Shown piece after piece: positions 25,557-35,899 of a stretch of 64,000 nucleotides of DNA; position 1 is the stretch's first letter; every line of letters begins with the position of its first letter. The notes under the pieces are model-generated. The model was not told the origin of the DNA and made no database searches. It was given only the letters and a program-made list of their open reading frames with translations. The position numbers and the translations under genes are program-made. Origin of the DNA: Aeromonas lusitana (lineage in GTDB: Bacteria; Pseudomonadota; Gammaproteobacteria; Enterobacterales; Aeromonadaceae); assembly GCF_002812985.1 (NCBI RefSeq), contig NZ_PGCP01000015.1, positions 1 through 64,000 on the forward strand, given 5' to 3'.

Positions 25557-27203
25557 ATGAACGGCGCGCAGTATTTGGTACAGGCTCTCAAGAAACAGGG
25601 TGTGACCCAGGTGTTTGGTTACCCGGGCGGGGCCATCATGCCGGTCTACGACGCCCTGTATGACGGCGGCCTGGCCCATCAGCTCTGCCGCCACGAGCAG
25701 GGGGCCGCCATGGCCGCCGTGGGTTATGCTCGTGCCTCCGGTCAGGTGGGGGTCTGCATCGCTACCTCGGGCCCCGGTGCCACCAACCTGGTGACCGGAC
25801 TGGCGGAGGCGCTGCTCGATTCCGTACCCCTGGTGGCCATCAGCGGTCAGGTGCCCTGTGCCGCCGTGGGCACGGATGCCTTCCAGGAGGTCGACGTGCT
25901 CGGCATGTCCCTCTCCTGCACCAAGCACTCCTTCATGGTAACGGACGCAGCCGAGCTGGGGCAGGTGTTGGCAGAAGCCTTCGCCATCGCTACCTCGGGC
26001 CGTCCCGGTCCCGTGCTCATCGATTTTCCCAAGGATATCCAGCTGGCCGCCGTGCCCAAGCAGAGTCCGCTGTTCGCGGTGGAGGAGTTGGATGCCCTGA
26101 ATCCGGCCGAGATCAACGCCGCCCGCGCCCTGCTCAGGGCCGCCGAGCGCCCGGTGCTCTACGTTGGCGGCGGTGTGGGCATGGCCAATGCGGAGGCTGA
26201 GCTGCGCGGCTTCGCCGCCGCCACCGGTATGCCGGCGGTCACCACCCTCAAGGGCATAGGGGCGCTGGATCCCGACAGCCCCATCTATCTGGGCATGCTC
26301 GGCATGCACGGTACCAAGGCCGCGAACTACGCGGTGCAGCAGTGCGATCTGTTGCTGGTGGTGGGGGCTCGTTTCGATGATCGGGTGACCGGCAAGCTGG
26401 ACGAGTTCGCCCCCCACGCCAAGGTCATCCATCTGGACGTAGACGCCGCCGAGTTCGGCAAACGCCGCGCCGCCGAGGTGGGTATCACCACGGATCTGAC
26501 CCTGGTGCTGCCGGCGCTCGCCATGAGCCTCGACATAACCCCCTGGCGCGAGCACTGCGCCGCCATGGCCCGGGAATATGCGTTTCGCTACGACCATCCC
26601 GGTCAGCCCATCTATGCCCCGGCCCTGCTCAAAGAGCTTTCTTCTCGTCTGCCAGAGAGCAGCGTGGTGGCCTGCGACGTGGGTCAGCATCAGATGTGGG
26701 TGGCCCAGCACATGCGCTTCACCAGCCCGCGCAATCACCTCTCCAGCGCCGGTCTCGGTACCATGGGCTTCGGTCTGCCCGCCGCCATCGGCGCCAAGAT
26801 GTCGCGCCTGGAGGATGAAGTGGTGCTGGTGAGCGGTGATGGCTCCTTCATGATGAACGTGCAGGAACTCGGCACCATTCGCCGTGCCCAACTCAAGGTG
26901 AAGATGGTACTGCTGGACAATCAGCGCCTCGGCATGGTGCGCCAGTGGCAGGAGCTGTTCTTCGACGGCCGCTACAGCGAGACCATCCTCTCCGACAACC
27001 CCGATTTTGTCGCCCTGGCCGCCGCCTTTGGCATCCCGGGCGAGACCATCACATGCAAGGAGCAGATAGCCGGTGCCCTCGGCCGCCTGCTGGCGAGCGA
27101 GAGCGCCTACCTGCTGCATGTGGCGATTTCAGAGGAAGAAAATGTCTGGCCCCTGGTACCCCCAGGAGTCGCCAACCACAAGATGATGGAGCAACGCCCA
27201 TGA
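25557..27203 (+). CDS. ilvG: Acetolactate synthase II large subunit
   Basis: 548 aa, full length. It condenses two pyruvates, or pyruvate with 2-oxobutyrate, to the acetohydroxy acids of valine, leucine and isoleucine synthesis. The thiamine-diphosphate N-domain has the catalytic glutamate in HEQGAAMAA (about residue 48). The FAD-related middle domain covers about 190-340. The ThDP motif GDGSFMMN lies near 427. It overlaps ilvM by ATGA. Unlike ilvG of E. coli K-12 the frame is unbroken. Confidence 0.95.
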   Translation: MNGAQYLVQALKKQGVTQVFGYPGGAIMPVYDALYDGGLAHQLCRHEQGAAMAAVGYARASGQVGVCIATSGPGATNLVTGLAEALLDSVPLVAISGQVPCAAVGTDAFQEVDVLGMSLSCTKHSFMVTDAAELGQVLAEAFAIATSGRPGPVLIDFPKDIQLAAVPKQSPLFAVEELDALNPAEINAARALLRAAERPVLYVGGGVGMANAEAELRGFAAATGMPAVTTLKGIGALDPDSPIYLGMLGMHGTKAANYAVQQCDLLLVVGARFDDRVTGKLDEFAPHAKVIHLDVDAAEFGKRRAAEVGITTDLTLVLPALAMSLDITPWREHCAAMAREYAFRYDHPGQPIYAPALLKELSSRLPESSVVACDVGQHQMWVAQHMRFTSPRNHLSSAGLGTMGFGLPAAIGAKMSRLEDEVVLVSGDGSFMMNVQELGTIRRAQLKVKMVLLDNQRLGMVRQWQELFFDGRYSETILSDNPDFVALAAAFGIPGETITCKEQIAGALGRLLASESAYLLHVAISEEENVWPLVPPGVANHKMMEQRP

Positions 27204-27463
27204 GTCAGCACAGTCAGCACCAGCACACTTTGCATATACATGCCCAGCCCAGACCCGAAGTGATGGAGCGGGTGCTGCGGGTGGTACGCCACCGCGGCTT
27301 CGCCCTCAATGCCCTGCACATGGAGCAGGATTGCCAACAGCTGCGGATCACGGTTACTGTCGAGTCGGAGCGTCCCATCCAGCAGTTGTGGAGCCAGCTG
27401 AATAAGCTGGTGGACGTCTCCCGGGTCGATGCACTGGAACAGCCATCCCGGATCAGCGCTTAA
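27200..27463 (+). CDS. ilvM: Acetolactate synthase II small subunit
   Basis: 87 aa, an ACT-domain-like regulatory subunit ([23 protein letters not shown]) that stabilises and activates IlvG. The N-terminus is His/Gln-rich ([13 protein letters not shown]). Its ATG at 27200 overlaps the ilvG stop. ilvE follows 12 bp downstream. Confidence 0.93.
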   Translation: MSQHSQHQHTLHIHAQPRPEVMERVLRVVRHRGFALNALHMEQDCQQLRITVTVESERPIQQLWSQLNKLVDVSRVDALEQPSRISA

Positions 27464-27475
27464 GGAGCAAAGCCA

Positions 27476-28420
27476 ATGTCACAGCCTTCCCAATCCGCCA
27501 CTCAGCCGCAATACATCTGGTTCAACGGCAAGATGGTGCCCTGGCAGGATGCCCAGGTCCACGTCATGAGCCATGCCCTGCACTACGGCTCCTCCGTGTT
27601 CGAAGGGGTCCGCGCCTACGACACCCCCAAAGGCACCTGCATCTTCCGTCTGCAGGAGCACACCCGCCGCCTGTTCGACTCCGCCAAGATCTACTGGATG
27701 GACGTGCCCTATGGCGAGGCCGAGGTGAACGAGGCCTGCCGCGCCGTGGTGCGTGAGAACGGTCTGAAGAGCGGTTATCTGCGCCCCCTGGCCTTTATCG
27801 GTAACGTGGGGCTGGGACTGCACCCGCCGCTCGATGCCAAGGCCGATCTCATGATCGCCGCCGTTCCCTGGGGCGCCTACCTCGGGGAGGAGGGGCTGAA
27901 AAACGGGGTGGATGTGTGCGTCACCTCCTGGAATCGACTCGCACCGAACACCATACCCACCGGCGCCAAGGCGGGCGGCAACTATCTGTCGTCCCAGCTC
28001 ATCAGCCGGGAGGCCAAGCGCAACGGCTTCGCCGAGGGGCTGGCGCTGGACGTGAACGGCTACCTGAGCGAGGGGGCGGGGGAGAACCTGTTCCTGGTGA
28101 AGAACGGCGTGCTGTTCACCCCGCCCGCCACCGCCGCCATCCTGCCCGGTATTACCCGCGACACCATAATGACGCTGGCCAGAGACTTGGGTTACGAGGT
28201 GCGCGAGCAGGCGCTGCCCCGTGAGGCGCTGTATGTGGCGGACGAGATCTTTATGACCGGCACCGCCGCCGAGGTGACCCCGGTGCGCTCCGTGGATCGG
28301 ATGCAGGTCGGCGCCGGCAGCCGCGGTCCCGTGACCGAGCGGCTGCAGAATGCCTTCTTCGGCCTGTTCAACGGCCAGACCGAGGACAAGTGGGGCTGGC
28401 TGACCCCGGTCAGGGATTGA
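27476..28420 (+). CDS. ilvE: Branched-chain amino acid aminotransferase
   Basis: 314 aa, a fold-type IV PLP enzyme that makes the last step to Ile, Val and Leu. The lysine of [12 protein letters not shown] (about residue 164) is the Schiff-base region typical of the family, and the block [10 protein letters not shown] (about 200) follows. The ribosome binding site AAGGAGC is 8 bp upstream. It is the third structural gene of the ilv operon, and the length is normal. Confidence 0.95.
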   Translation: MSQPSQSATQPQYIWFNGKMVPWQDAQVHVMSHALHYGSSVFEGVRAYDTPKGTCIFRLQEHTRRLFDSAKIYWMDVPYGEAEVNEACRAVVRENGLKSGYLRPLAFIGNVGLGLHPPLDAKADLMIAAVPWGAYLGEEGLKNGVDVCVTSWNRLAPNTIPTGAKAGGNYLSSQLISREAKRNGFAEGLALDVNGYLSEGAGENLFLVKNGVLFTPPATAAILPGITRDTIMTLARDLGYEVREQALPREALYVADEIFMTGTAAEVTPVRSVDRMQVGAGSRGPVTERLQNAFFGLFNGQTEDKWGWLTPVRD

Positions 28421-28562
28421 TGAGCACGGGGAGGCCAGGCCTCCCCGAGTCGCCTCTGCTCAGTGGCGCCGGCGCGCATTGAGCAGAGTCGATTGCCGAC
28501 TCGCGAGTCACATTCATGTTTCAAAGATAATGAGCCCCATGGGCATTCAGGGAGTAGAGACA

Positions 28563-30404
28563 ATGCCGAAGTTGAGATCCGCCACCACCACCCACGGACG
28601 TAACATGGCCGGGGCCCGCGCGCTCTGGCGTGCCACCGGCATGACCGATCAGGATTTCGGCAAGCCCATCATCGCCGTGGTCAACTCCTTCACCCAGTTC
28701 GTACCCGGTCACGTGCACCTCAAGGATCTGGGCCAGCTGGTGGCTCGCGAAATTGAAGCCGCCGGTGGGGTGGCCAAGGAGTTCAACACAATAGCCGTGG
28801 ATGACGGCATCGCCATGGGCCATGGCGGCATGCTCTATTCCCTGCCGTCCCGGGAGCTCATCGCCGACTCCGTGGAGTACATGGTCAACGCCCACTGCGC
28901 CGACGCCATGGTCTGCATCTCCAACTGCGACAAGATCACCCCCGGGATGCTGATGGCTGCCCTGCGCATCAATATCCCGGTGATCTTCGTCTCCGGCGGC
29001 CCCATGGAGGCAGGCAAGACCAAGCTGTCGGATCAGATCATCAAGCTGGATCTGGTGGACGCCATGATCCAGGGGGCCGATCCCAAGGTCTCCGACGCCC
29101 AGAGTGATCAGATAGAGCGCAGCGCCTGTCCCACCTGTGGCTCCTGCTCCGGCATGTTCACCGCCAACTCCATGAACTGCCTGACCGAGGCCCTCGGCCT
29201 CTCCCAGCCGGGCAACGGCTCCATGTTGGCGACCCATGCGGATCGGGAGCAGCTGTTCAAGCTGGCGGGTCAGCGCATCGTGGCTCTGGCCAATCGCTAC
29301 TACCAGCAGGATGACGAGAGCGCCCTGCCGCGCAACATCGCCACCAAGGCGGCGTTCGAGAACGCCATGGCGCTGGACATCGCCATGGGCGGTTCCACCA
29401 ATACTGTGCTGCACCTGTTGGCGGCGGCCCAGGAGGCCGGGGTGGACTTCACCATGGCCGACATCGACCGCATGTCCCGCAGGGTGCCCCAGCTGTGCAA
29501 GGTGGCCCCTTCCACCCAGAAGTACCACATGGAAGACGTGCACCGCGCCGGTGGCGTGGTTGCCATCCTGGGCCAGTTGGAGAAGGCCGGTCTGGTGCAC
29601 GGGGACACCCGCAACGTGCTGGGCACCTCCCTGGTCGAGCTGCTGGCGCAATACGACGTGAGCCGCTGCGACGACAAGGCGGTGCACGATTTCTACCGCG
29701 CCGGTCCGGCGGGCATCCGCACCACCAAGGCGTTCAGCCAGAATTGCCGCTGGCCCGAGCTGGATCTGGACCGCGCCGAGGGTTGCATCCGCTCGCTCGA
29801 CAACGCCTACAGCCTGGAAGGGGGCCTGGCCGTGCTGTCCGGCAACCTGGCCCTCAACGGTGCCATCGTCAAGACCGCCGGGGTGGATGAAGAGAACCTC
29901 TGCTTCCGTGGACCGGCCCGGGTGTTCGAGAGCCAGGACACCGCAGTGGCCGGCATCCTGGACGGCACAGTCCAGGCCGGTGAAGTCGTGGTGATCCGTT
30001 ACGAAGGGCCAAAGGGCGGCCCCGGCATGCAGGAGATGCTCTACCCCACCACCTATCTGAAATCCATGGGGCTCGGCAAGGCCTGTGCGCTTATCACCGA
30101 CGGCCGCTTCTCCGGCGGCACCTCGGGGCTGTCCATCGGGCACGTCTCCCCTGAGGCGGCTTCCGGCGGCACCATAGGTCTGGTGGAAGATGGCGACATC
30201 ATCAACATCAACATCCCGGCCCGCAGCATGGTGCTGGAAGTGGCCGACAGCGTGCTGGCCACCCGCCGCGCCGCCGTCGATGCCCGAGGCTGGAAGCCGC
30301 TCAATCGTCAGCGTCAAGTCTCCTACGCCCTGCGCGCCTACGCCATGCTGGCCACCAGTGCCGACAAGGGCGCGGTGCGCGACTTAAGCAAGCTGGAGGA
30401 GTGA
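28563..30404 (+). CDS. ilvD: Dihydroxy-acid dehydratase
   Basis: 613 aa from the ATG at 28563, which follows GGAGTAGAGACA. It dehydrates dihydroxy acids to 2-oxo acids in Ile/Val synthesis. The Fe-S cluster ligands appear in [10 protein letters not shown] (about 123) and [12 protein letters not shown] (about 195). The C-terminal [19 protein letters not shown] block is complete. A related copy of its last 13 codons follows directly in the spacer before ilvA. Confidence 0.95.
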   Translation: MPKLRSATTTHGRNMAGARALWRATGMTDQDFGKPIIAVVNSFTQFVPGHVHLKDLGQLVAREIEAAGGVAKEFNTIAVDDGIAMGHGGMLYSLPSRELIADSVEYMVNAHCADAMVCISNCDKITPGMLMAALRINIPVIFVSGGPMEAGKTKLSDQIIKLDLVDAMIQGADPKVSDAQSDQIERSACPTCGSCSGMFTANSMNCLTEALGLSQPGNGSMLATHADREQLFKLAGQRIVALANRYYQQDDESALPRNIATKAAFENAMALDIAMGGSTNTVLHLLAAAQEAGVDFTMADIDRMSRRVPQLCKVAPSTQKYHMEDVHRAGGVVAILGQLEKAGLVHGDTRNVLGTSLVELLAQYDVSRCDDKAVHDFYRAGPAGIRTTKAFSQNCRWPELDLDRAEGCIRSLDNAYSLEGGLAVLSGNLALNGAIVKTAGVDEENLCFRGPARVFESQDTAVAGILDGTVQAGEVVVIRYEGPKGGPGMQEMLYPTTYLKSMGLGKACALITDGRFSGGTSGLSIGHVSPEAASGGTIGLVEDGDIININIPARSMVLEVADSVLATRRAAVDARGWKPLNRQRQVSYALRAYAMLATSADKGAVRDLSKLEE

Positions 30405-30502
30405 TGATGAACTCTTCGGTAAATTATCAGCACAAGATGCTGCTTGGTGAGTTTTGTGAAGATAAAGGTTCTGTAAAAAGCCTAAGCAAGCGGGAGGGAT
30501 AA
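30404..30502 (+). CDS. 32-codon reading frame between ilvD and ilvA ending in an IlvD-like tail
   Basis: The frame starts at an ATG that overlaps the ilvD stop (TGATG) and ends two bases before the ilvA start. Its last residues, DKGSVKSLSKREG, align with the ilvD end, [13 protein letters not shown], with many silent differences. It is more likely a diverged remnant of an ilvD 3' end than a functional peptide. Its coupling to both neighbours could still keep ribosomes on the message. Confidence 0.45.
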   Translation: MMNSSVNYQHKMLLGEFCEDKGSVKSLSKREG

Positions 30503-30504
30503 CC

Positions 30505-32025
30505 ATGGTCTCTGCGGCGGATTATCTACGCAAGGTGTTGCTCTCCCCCGTCTATGAGGCGGCGCGGGTGACACCGCTGCAAACCCTCAAAAAATTGTCC
30601 GAGCGGCTCGGTAACCAGGTCAGCCTGAAGCGGGAAGATCTGCAACCGGTCCACTCCTTCAAGCTGCGGGGGGCCTATCACAAGATCGCGACCTTGAGCA
30701 CCGAGCAGAAGGCACGCGGCGTGGTGGCGGCATCCGCCGGCAACCACGCCCAGGGGGTCGCCCTGTCGGCGGCCAAGCTCGGCATCAAGGCCATCATAGT
30801 GATGCCCACCACCACCCCGGACATCAAGATCGATGCGGTGCGCCGCCAGGGCGGCAATGTGCTGCTGTTTGGCAACAGCTTCGACGAGGCCTATGCGGAG
30901 AGCCGGCGTCTCGCCGAGACCGAGGGTTACACCCTGATACCGCCGTTTGACGACGTCGAGGTGATCGCGGGCCAGGGCACCATAGGCAAGGAGCTGCTGG
31001 AGCAGGATACCCACCTCACCCACGTGTTCGTACCTGTGGGGGGCGGCGGTCTGGCCGCCGGGGTGGCGGTCTACATCAAGCAGCTGCTGCCGGACGTCAA
31101 GGTGATCGGGGTGGAGGCGGAAGGCTCCGCCTGCCTCAAGGCCGCGCTGGCGGCCGGTGAGCCGGTCAACCTGGATCGGGTCTCTCTGTTTGCGGACGGG
31201 GTGGCAGTCAAGCGCATCGGTGAGGAGACCTTCCGCCTGTGTAACCAGTATCTGGACGAGGTAGTGACCGTCTCCAACGACCAGATCTGCGCCGCGCTCA
31301 AAGACATCTTCGATGACTGCCGCGCCATCGCCGAGCCGTCCGGAGCCTTGTCGCTGGCGGGGCTCAAGGCTTACAGCGAGCGCGAACAGATCAAGGGGGG
31401 CCGGATGGCTGCCATCTTGTCCGGCGCCAACGTCAACTTCCACAGCCTGCGTTACGTGTCGGAGCGCTGCGAGATAGGCGAGAAGCGCGAGGGTATGCTG
31501 GCGGTGACCATCCCGGAGCGCAAGGGGGCCTTCCTCGACTTCTGTCGCCAGCTTGGGCCCCGCATGGTGACCGAGTTCAACTACCGCTACGCCGATGCGG
31601 CCCAGGCCTCCCTGTTCGTGTCGGTGCGTCTCACCGGTGGCGACGAGGAGCTCGGCCAGATCCAGCAGCAGCTGGAGGGCAACGGCTACCCAGTAGTCAA
31701 CATGACCGAGAGCGAGCTCGCCAAGAATCACGTGCGTTACATGATTGGCGGCCGCCCGGCGCGGCCCCTCGGCGAGCGGCTCTACAGCTTCAAGTTCCCG
31801 GAGCAACCGGGCGCCCTGATGCGCTTCCTGGAGACCCTGGGCTGTCGCTGGAACATCAGCCTGTTCCACTACCGCAACCACGGCGCCGACTATGGTCGTG
31901 TGCTGTGCGCGTTCGAGCTGCCGGACGAGGACGTGGCCGCCTTCCACGACTATTTGCACGAGATTGGCTACGGCTGGAAGGAGGTGAGTGAGGATCCCGC
32001 CTACAGGTTGTTCCTGGCAAGCTAG
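30505..32025 (+). CDS. ilvA: Threonine ammonia-lyase, biosynthetic
   Basis: 506 aa, full length. It converts threonine to 2-oxobutyrate, the first step to isoleucine. The PLP lysine is in SFKLRGAYHK (about residue 53), and the glycine-rich phosphate loop PVGGGGLAAG is near 180. Two C-terminal ACT-like regulatory domains (about 325-506) bind isoleucine for feedback inhibition. GGGAGG-type ribosome binding sequence precedes the ATG. A diverged copy of its 3' end lies at 32097-32172. Confidence 0.95.
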   Translation: MVSAADYLRKVLLSPVYEAARVTPLQTLKKLSERLGNQVSLKREDLQPVHSFKLRGAYHKIATLSTEQKARGVVAASAGNHAQGVALSAAKLGIKAIIVMPTTTPDIKIDAVRRQGGNVLLFGNSFDEAYAESRRLAETEGYTLIPPFDDVEVIAGQGTIGKELLEQDTHLTHVFVPVGGGGLAAGVAVYIKQLLPDVKVIGVEAEGSACLKAALAAGEPVNLDRVSLFADGVAVKRIGEETFRLCNQYLDEVVTVSNDQICAALKDIFDDCRAIAEPSGALSLAGLKAYSEREQIKGGRMAAILSGANVNFHSLRYVSERCEIGEKREGMLAVTIPERKGAFLDFCRQLGPRMVTEFNYRYADAAQASLFVSVRLTGGDEELGQIQQQLEGNGYPVVNMTESELAKNHVRYMIGGRPARPLGERLYSFKFPEQPGALMRFLETLGCRWNISLFHYRNHGADYGRVLCAFELPDEDVAAFHDYLHEIGYGWKEVSEDPAYRLFLAS

Positions 32026-32060
32026 AGTCGGAGGGACTGAACGCCTAGCCCTGATCCACG

Positions 32061-32088
32061 ACCGGAGAGCCTAGCTCTCCGGTTTTTT
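32061..32088 (+). terminator. Terminator after ilvA
   Basis: ACCGGAGAG-cctag-CTCTCCGGT followed by a run of six T residues, 36 bp past the ilvA stop, ends the ilv operon. Confidence 0.9.
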
Positions 32089-32096
32089 ATGGTGCG

Positions 32097-32172
32097 TTGC
32101 ACGAGGTCGGCGATGGTTGGCAGGAGATGAGCGAGGATCCCATCTACACGGTTGTTCCTGGCGAGCTAGACT
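32097..32172 (+). pseudogene. Diverged copy of the ilvA 3' end
   Basis: About 75 bp that align with 31954-32026 (the last 24 codons of ilvA), at roughly five in six identical bases and one inserted base. It reads LHEVGDGWQEMSEDP where ilvA reads LHEIGYGWKEVSEDP, then shifts frame. It lies after the first ilvA terminator and before a second one. Confidence 0.85.
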
Positions 32173-32194
32173 AGGTTGCTGGCAACCGTCTGAA

Positions 32195-32221
32195 AACGAA
32201 GGGCTTTGCCCTTCGTTTTTT
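32195..32221 (+). terminator. Second terminator after the ilvA tail copy
   Basis: AACGAAGGGC-ttt-GCCCTTCGTT followed by T residues. It lies 22 bp past the ilvA-tail copy, as a terminator would lie after an intact ilvA. It may have been the original operon terminator. Confidence 0.85.
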
Positions 32222-32402
32222 ATGGGCGGTACGGGGAAGGGGTGGCATCTGTCGATAATGTCGCCAACATCACACTCCTGAGTCCCTGGTCATTTGAGGC
32301 TGGTAATAGATGGGATAATCTGGATGCGGGGCTTGGGTTCAGGGCCCCGTCAGGGAAGAGAGACGCCTGGGGCGTCATAACAATTCATTGCAGGGGCTCA
32401 TC

Positions 32403-33524
32403 ATGACCAAATCTATGCTCGCCGTCCTCATCGGCGGCCTGATGGCTACGGGGGCGGTGCAGGCCGCCGCCCAGGACAACACCTGGTACGTCGGCGGCAA
32501 GGCTGGCTGGTCCAATTATTACGGGGTGGATTACGACTCCCAGATCGAGAATATGCTGGATGCCGCCAGGGTGAACGAGAACAGCGACGATCTGGGGCTG
32601 GGCGCCTTCGCGGGTTATCAGGTCAACCGCAACCTGGCGGTCGAACTGGGCTATGACTGGCTCGGCAAGTACAAGGTCGATAGGCACTACGCGGCCAACG
32701 GCATAGATTCCGGGCTGGAGGGCAAAGCCAAGGCCCAGATGGTGCAGGCCACCATGCGGATCATCTTGCCCGCGACCTCGGCCCTGGACATCTATGGCCG
32801 GCTGGGGGGCGCTTATGCCTGGACCGACAGCTCCATCAACGCCTGGTACAACGATGGCCTCAACGCCCTGTCGGAGTCAAACAGCGGCAACTACCATGGC
32901 GCCGCCTTTGTCGGTGCGCTCGGGGTGGAATACGCCATCGACAAGGACTGGGCCGCCCGCCTCGAGTACCAATACACCACCCCGCTTGGCAAGACCTCGC
33001 CCGGGGAGTCCGGCATAGAGATGGACAACGGCCTGCTGTCGGTCGGCATGCTCTATCGCTTCGGCCAGATCGGTGACGAACCTGTGGCGCCGACCCCGGC
33101 CCCTGAGCCCGCGCCGGCTCCCGTGCTGGTGGAGAAGCAGTTCAGCCTGGATTCCGACGTGCTGTTCGAGTTCAACAAGGCCACCCTGAAACCGGCCGCG
33201 AGCCAGGCCCTCGATAACCTGTTCGCCCAGATCCTGGCCGCCAATCCGAAGGATGGAGTCGCGACCGTGATCGGTCACACCGACCGTCTGGGGTCCGATG
33301 CCTACAACCAGTCCCTGTCAGAGCAGCGCGCCCGCACCGTGGCCGATTACCTGGTCGCCAAGGGGCTGTTCCCCGACAAGGTGCAGGCTGAGGGACGCGG
33401 GGAGTCATCGCCGGTGACCGGTGGCAGCTGCCCGGACGGCGCCAAGGCCCAGATGATCGCCTGCCTGGCCCCGGATCGCCGGGTCGAGGTGCGACTGACC
33501 GGGGTCTCCCAGGCCGCCGAATAA
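32403..33524 (+). CDS. OmpA-family outer membrane porin
   Basis: 373 aa from the ATG at 32403. A signal peptide (MTKSMLAVLIGGLMATGAVQA) precedes an eight-stranded beta-barrel domain (about 22-215). Then come a proline/alanine hinge (APTPAPEPAPAP) and a peptidoglycan-binding OmpA domain with IGHTDRLGSDAYNQSLSEQRA (about 300-320). It anchors the outer membrane to peptidoglycan. Two cysteines near the end (GGSCPDGAKAQMIACL) are typical of enterobacterial OmpA. Aeromonas often carries two ompA genes in tandem, but only one is here. Confidence 0.92.
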   Translation: MTKSMLAVLIGGLMATGAVQAAAQDNTWYVGGKAGWSNYYGVDYDSQIENMLDAARVNENSDDLGLGAFAGYQVNRNLAVELGYDWLGKYKVDRHYAANGIDSGLEGKAKAQMVQATMRIILPATSALDIYGRLGGAYAWTDSSINAWYNDGLNALSESNSGNYHGAAFVGALGVEYAIDKDWAARLEYQYTTPLGKTSPGESGIEMDNGLLSVGMLYRFGQIGDEPVAPTPAPEPAPAPVLVEKQFSLDSDVLFEFNKATLKPAASQALDNLFAQILAANPKDGVATVIGHTDRLGSDAYNQSLSEQRARTVADYLVAKGLFPDKVQAEGRGESSPVTGGSCPDGAKAQMIACLAPDRRVEVRLTGVSQAAE

Positions 33525-33549
33525 GCGGGTGCAGTCATGGGGTAAACAC

Positions 33550-33580
33550 AACGAGGGGGCCAAGGCCCCCTCGTTGTTTT
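33550..33580 (+). terminator. Terminator after the OmpA gene
   Basis: AACGAGGGGGC-caag-GCCCCCTCGTT followed by T residues, 25 bp past the stop. Confidence 0.85.
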
Positions 33581-33590
33581 CGGGCGCTCC

Positions 33591-33630
33591 CCCTCATCCC
33601 CAACCCTTCTCCCGCGAAGGGAGAAGGGAG
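33591..33630. repeat. Dispersed intergenic hairpin repeat, copy 1
   Basis: A 40-bp element built of CCCTCATCCCCAACC, then CTTCTCCC-n-GGGAGAAGG, forms a hairpin. The same element occurs at 36326-36367 and 42333-42373 (inverted). It is a REP-like intergenic repeat of the bacterial type. Confidence 0.8.
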
Positions 33631-33660
33631 CAAACACGCCATGACGGGTGTTTGCTATCG

Positions 33661-35868
33661 CTAGTTCAGCTCAGTGGGGTCGATATCCAGGCTCCAGCGC
33701 ACCTTCTTGGTCTCAGGCCAGGCGTCCAGCTCCTTGACCACCCAATCCAGCAGCTGCGCGAGCGGGGGGCGGTTCGGGCCCTGCACCAGCAACTGCATGC
33801 GGAACTTGCCCGCCTTGCGCTCCATGAAACCGCTGATGGGGCCGAGCACCTGTACCTGGGGATAGTGGGCGCTACGCAGGGTATCGGCGAGGCGGCCGAG
33901 GAATAGCTGCACCTCGTCGCGGCCGTTGGCCTCGGCCCGGAACAGCCCCTGATAACTGAACGGGGGCAGCCCCAGCAGGCGACGCTCTTTGAGCGCCGTG
34001 TCGGCGAAGTGGCCATAGCCGTTCTGGGTCAGATCCTGCAGCAGGGCGTGCTCCGGGTGATGGCTCTGCAGCACCACCAGACCGGGTTTGCTGGCGCGCC
34101 CGGCGCGGCCAGCGACCTGGGTGTAGAGCTGGGCCAGCTTCTCTGCGGCGCGAAAATCGGCGGAAAACAGAGCCCCGTCCACGTCCAGCAGGCCCACTAG
34201 CGTCACGTCCGGGAAGTGGTGGCCCTTGGCCAGCATCTGGGTGCCGATCAGGATCTTGTACTTGCCCGCCTTGATGTCGCCGAGATGGGTCTCCAGCTCC
34301 CCCTTGCGGCGGGTGTTGTCCCTGTCGATACGCACCACAGGATATTGCGGAAAAATGGTAGTAAGCAGTTGTTCCAGCTGTTCCGTGCCCACACCGGAGC
34401 CGATCAGTTCGTTGCTGCCACAGGAGGGGCAGTGATGGGGCAGGGGTCGGACGCTGTCGCAGTGGTGGCAGTGCAGTCGCCGTCCGGCCTGATGCCAGGT
34501 GTACCAGGCATCGCAGCGTTCACAGGCGGCGCTCCAGCCACACTGGTGGCAGATGAGGGCCGGAGCATAGCCGCGACGATTGAGGAACAGCATCACCTGG
34601 TTGCCCGCAGCCAGATGTTCGGCCATCAGCTGCTCCAACTGGGGGGATAACCCGGCCTGCAGCCGCACGTTCTTGATGTCCAGGATCACCTGGCGGGCGG
34701 TCTGGGCATTGCCGGCGCGCCTCGTCAGGTGCAGGTGGTGATACTTGCCGCTGCGGGCGTTGTGCAAGGTCTCCAGGGAGGGAGTCGCCGAGCCGAGCAG
34801 TATGGGGATGCCGGCACGATGGGCCCGCATCACGGCGAGATCCCGGGCGTGGTAGCGGAAGCCGTCCTGCTGCTTGAAGGAGCCGTCGTGCTCCTCGTCG
34901 ATGATGATGATGCCGAGATCCTTGAACGGGGTGAACACGGCGGAGCGGGTGCCGATCAGGATGGCGGCGCCCCCGTCGCGGCAGGCGAGCCAGGCATCGA
35001 GCCGCTCCCTGTCGTTCATGGCGGAGTTCATGGCCACCACGGGCACCTGGAAGCGGCGGCGGAAGCGATTGATGGTCTGGGGCGTGAGGCCGATCTCCGG
35101 CACCATCACCAGGGCCTGCTTGCCCGCCTTGAGCAGGGGCTCGAGGATGCTCAAATAGACTTCCGTCTTGCCCGAGCCCGTGATGCCATCCAGCAGGAAG
35201 GCGCCGAACCTGTCGCTCTGGCTGGTGACGGCGGCCACCGCCAGCGCCTGCTCGCCGTTCAGGCGCAGCCCCTCGCCCGCGTCAAAATGAGTCGTCCAGT
35301 CCCCTTGCACGCTCGGCTCCAGGCTGCGCTTCTCCAGCAGCCCCTTCTTCTCCAGGGCGGTGAGGGCCGTGCCCTGGATCTCCTCCAGCTTGAGTGCGGA
35401 GGGGGTCTGCGGCCCCTTGCGCAGGAAGGCGAGGGCCTGCTGCTGTTTGGCGGCGCGCTTGAGTTCGTTGAGATCGACTTCCATCCCGGCGTCTGTGGCG
35501 AACCAGAACTCCAGCTCCCGGTAGGCGGCGGGCTCCCCCTTGCGCACCAGCACCGGCAGGGCGTGAGGCAGTACCTCTCCCAGCGGATGCTGGTAGTAGT
35601 TGGCGCTCCAGGCCATCAGGGCCAGGATATCCGGGCCGAGCACGGGTTCGTCGTCCAGCACCCTCTTCAAGGGCTTCAACTTGTTGCGCGGTACCTGGCT
35701 CTCGGTGGGATGGGCCACCACCAGGCCGACCAGGGTCTGGGGGCCGAAGGGGATCTCGACCCGGCAGCCGGGCGCAGGCAAGGGCAGGGGAGCGAGATAG
35801 TCGAAGTGACGGCGCAAGGGCACCGGGACAGCGACACGAATCAGATCAAGGGTTTGGGAAGAATTCAC
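33661..35868 (-). CDS. priA: Primosomal protein N' (replication restart helicase)
   Basis: 735 aa, full length. PriA reloads the replisome at stalled forks. An N-terminal 3'-DNA-binding domain comes first. The helicase core follows, with Walker A DGITGSGKTEVYL (about 228) and the DEEH box IIIDEEHD (about 323). A zinc-binding insert with eight cysteines (CHQCGWSAACERC, CHHCD, CPSCG) lies about 440-485. The C-terminal helicase domain contains QVAGRAGR (about 588). It stands alone on the minus strand, divergent from rpmE. Confidence 0.96.
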   Translation of the reverse strand: MNSSQTLDLIRVAVPVPLRRHFDYLAPLPLPAPGCRVEIPFGPQTLVGLVVAHPTESQVPRNKLKPLKRVLDDEPVLGPDILALMAWSANYYQHPLGEVLPHALPVLVRKGEPAAYRELEFWFATDAGMEVDLNELKRAAKQQQALAFLRKGPQTPSALKLEEIQGTALTALEKKGLLEKRSLEPSVQGDWTTHFDAGEGLRLNGEQALAVAAVTSQSDRFGAFLLDGITGSGKTEVYLSILEPLLKAGKQALVMVPEIGLTPQTINRFRRRFQVPVVAMNSAMNDRERLDAWLACRDGGAAILIGTRSAVFTPFKDLGIIIIDEEHDGSFKQQDGFRYHARDLAVMRAHRAGIPILLGSATPSLETLHNARSGKYHHLHLTRRAGNAQTARQVILDIKNVRLQAGLSPQLEQLMAEHLAAGNQVMLFLNRRGYAPALICHQCGWSAACERCDAWYTWHQAGRRLHCHHCDSVRPLPHHCPSCGSNELIGSGVGTEQLEQLLTTIFPQYPVVRIDRDNTRRKGELETHLGDIKAGKYKILIGTQMLAKGHHFPDVTLVGLLDVDGALFSADFRAAEKLAQLYTQVAGRAGRASKPGLVVLQSHHPEHALLQDLTQNGYGHFADTALKERRLLGLPPFSYQGLFRAEANGRDEVQLFLGRLADTLRSAHYPQVQVLGPISGFMERKAGKFRMQLLVQGPNRPPLAQLLDWVVKELDAWPETKKVRWSLDIDPTELN

Positions 35869-35899
35869 CAGAGGTTGCCTATTTTTTCTGCGAAGCCAC

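Noticed and set aside
25446..27119. A 557-codon minus-strand frame opposite ilvG, and similar long frames opposite ilvD, ilvA, malic enzyme and the DUF2867 gene
   Set aside because: In high-GC DNA, antisense frames stay open by chance. Their products are His/Gly/Ala-rich and match no family, while the plus-strand genes are clear.
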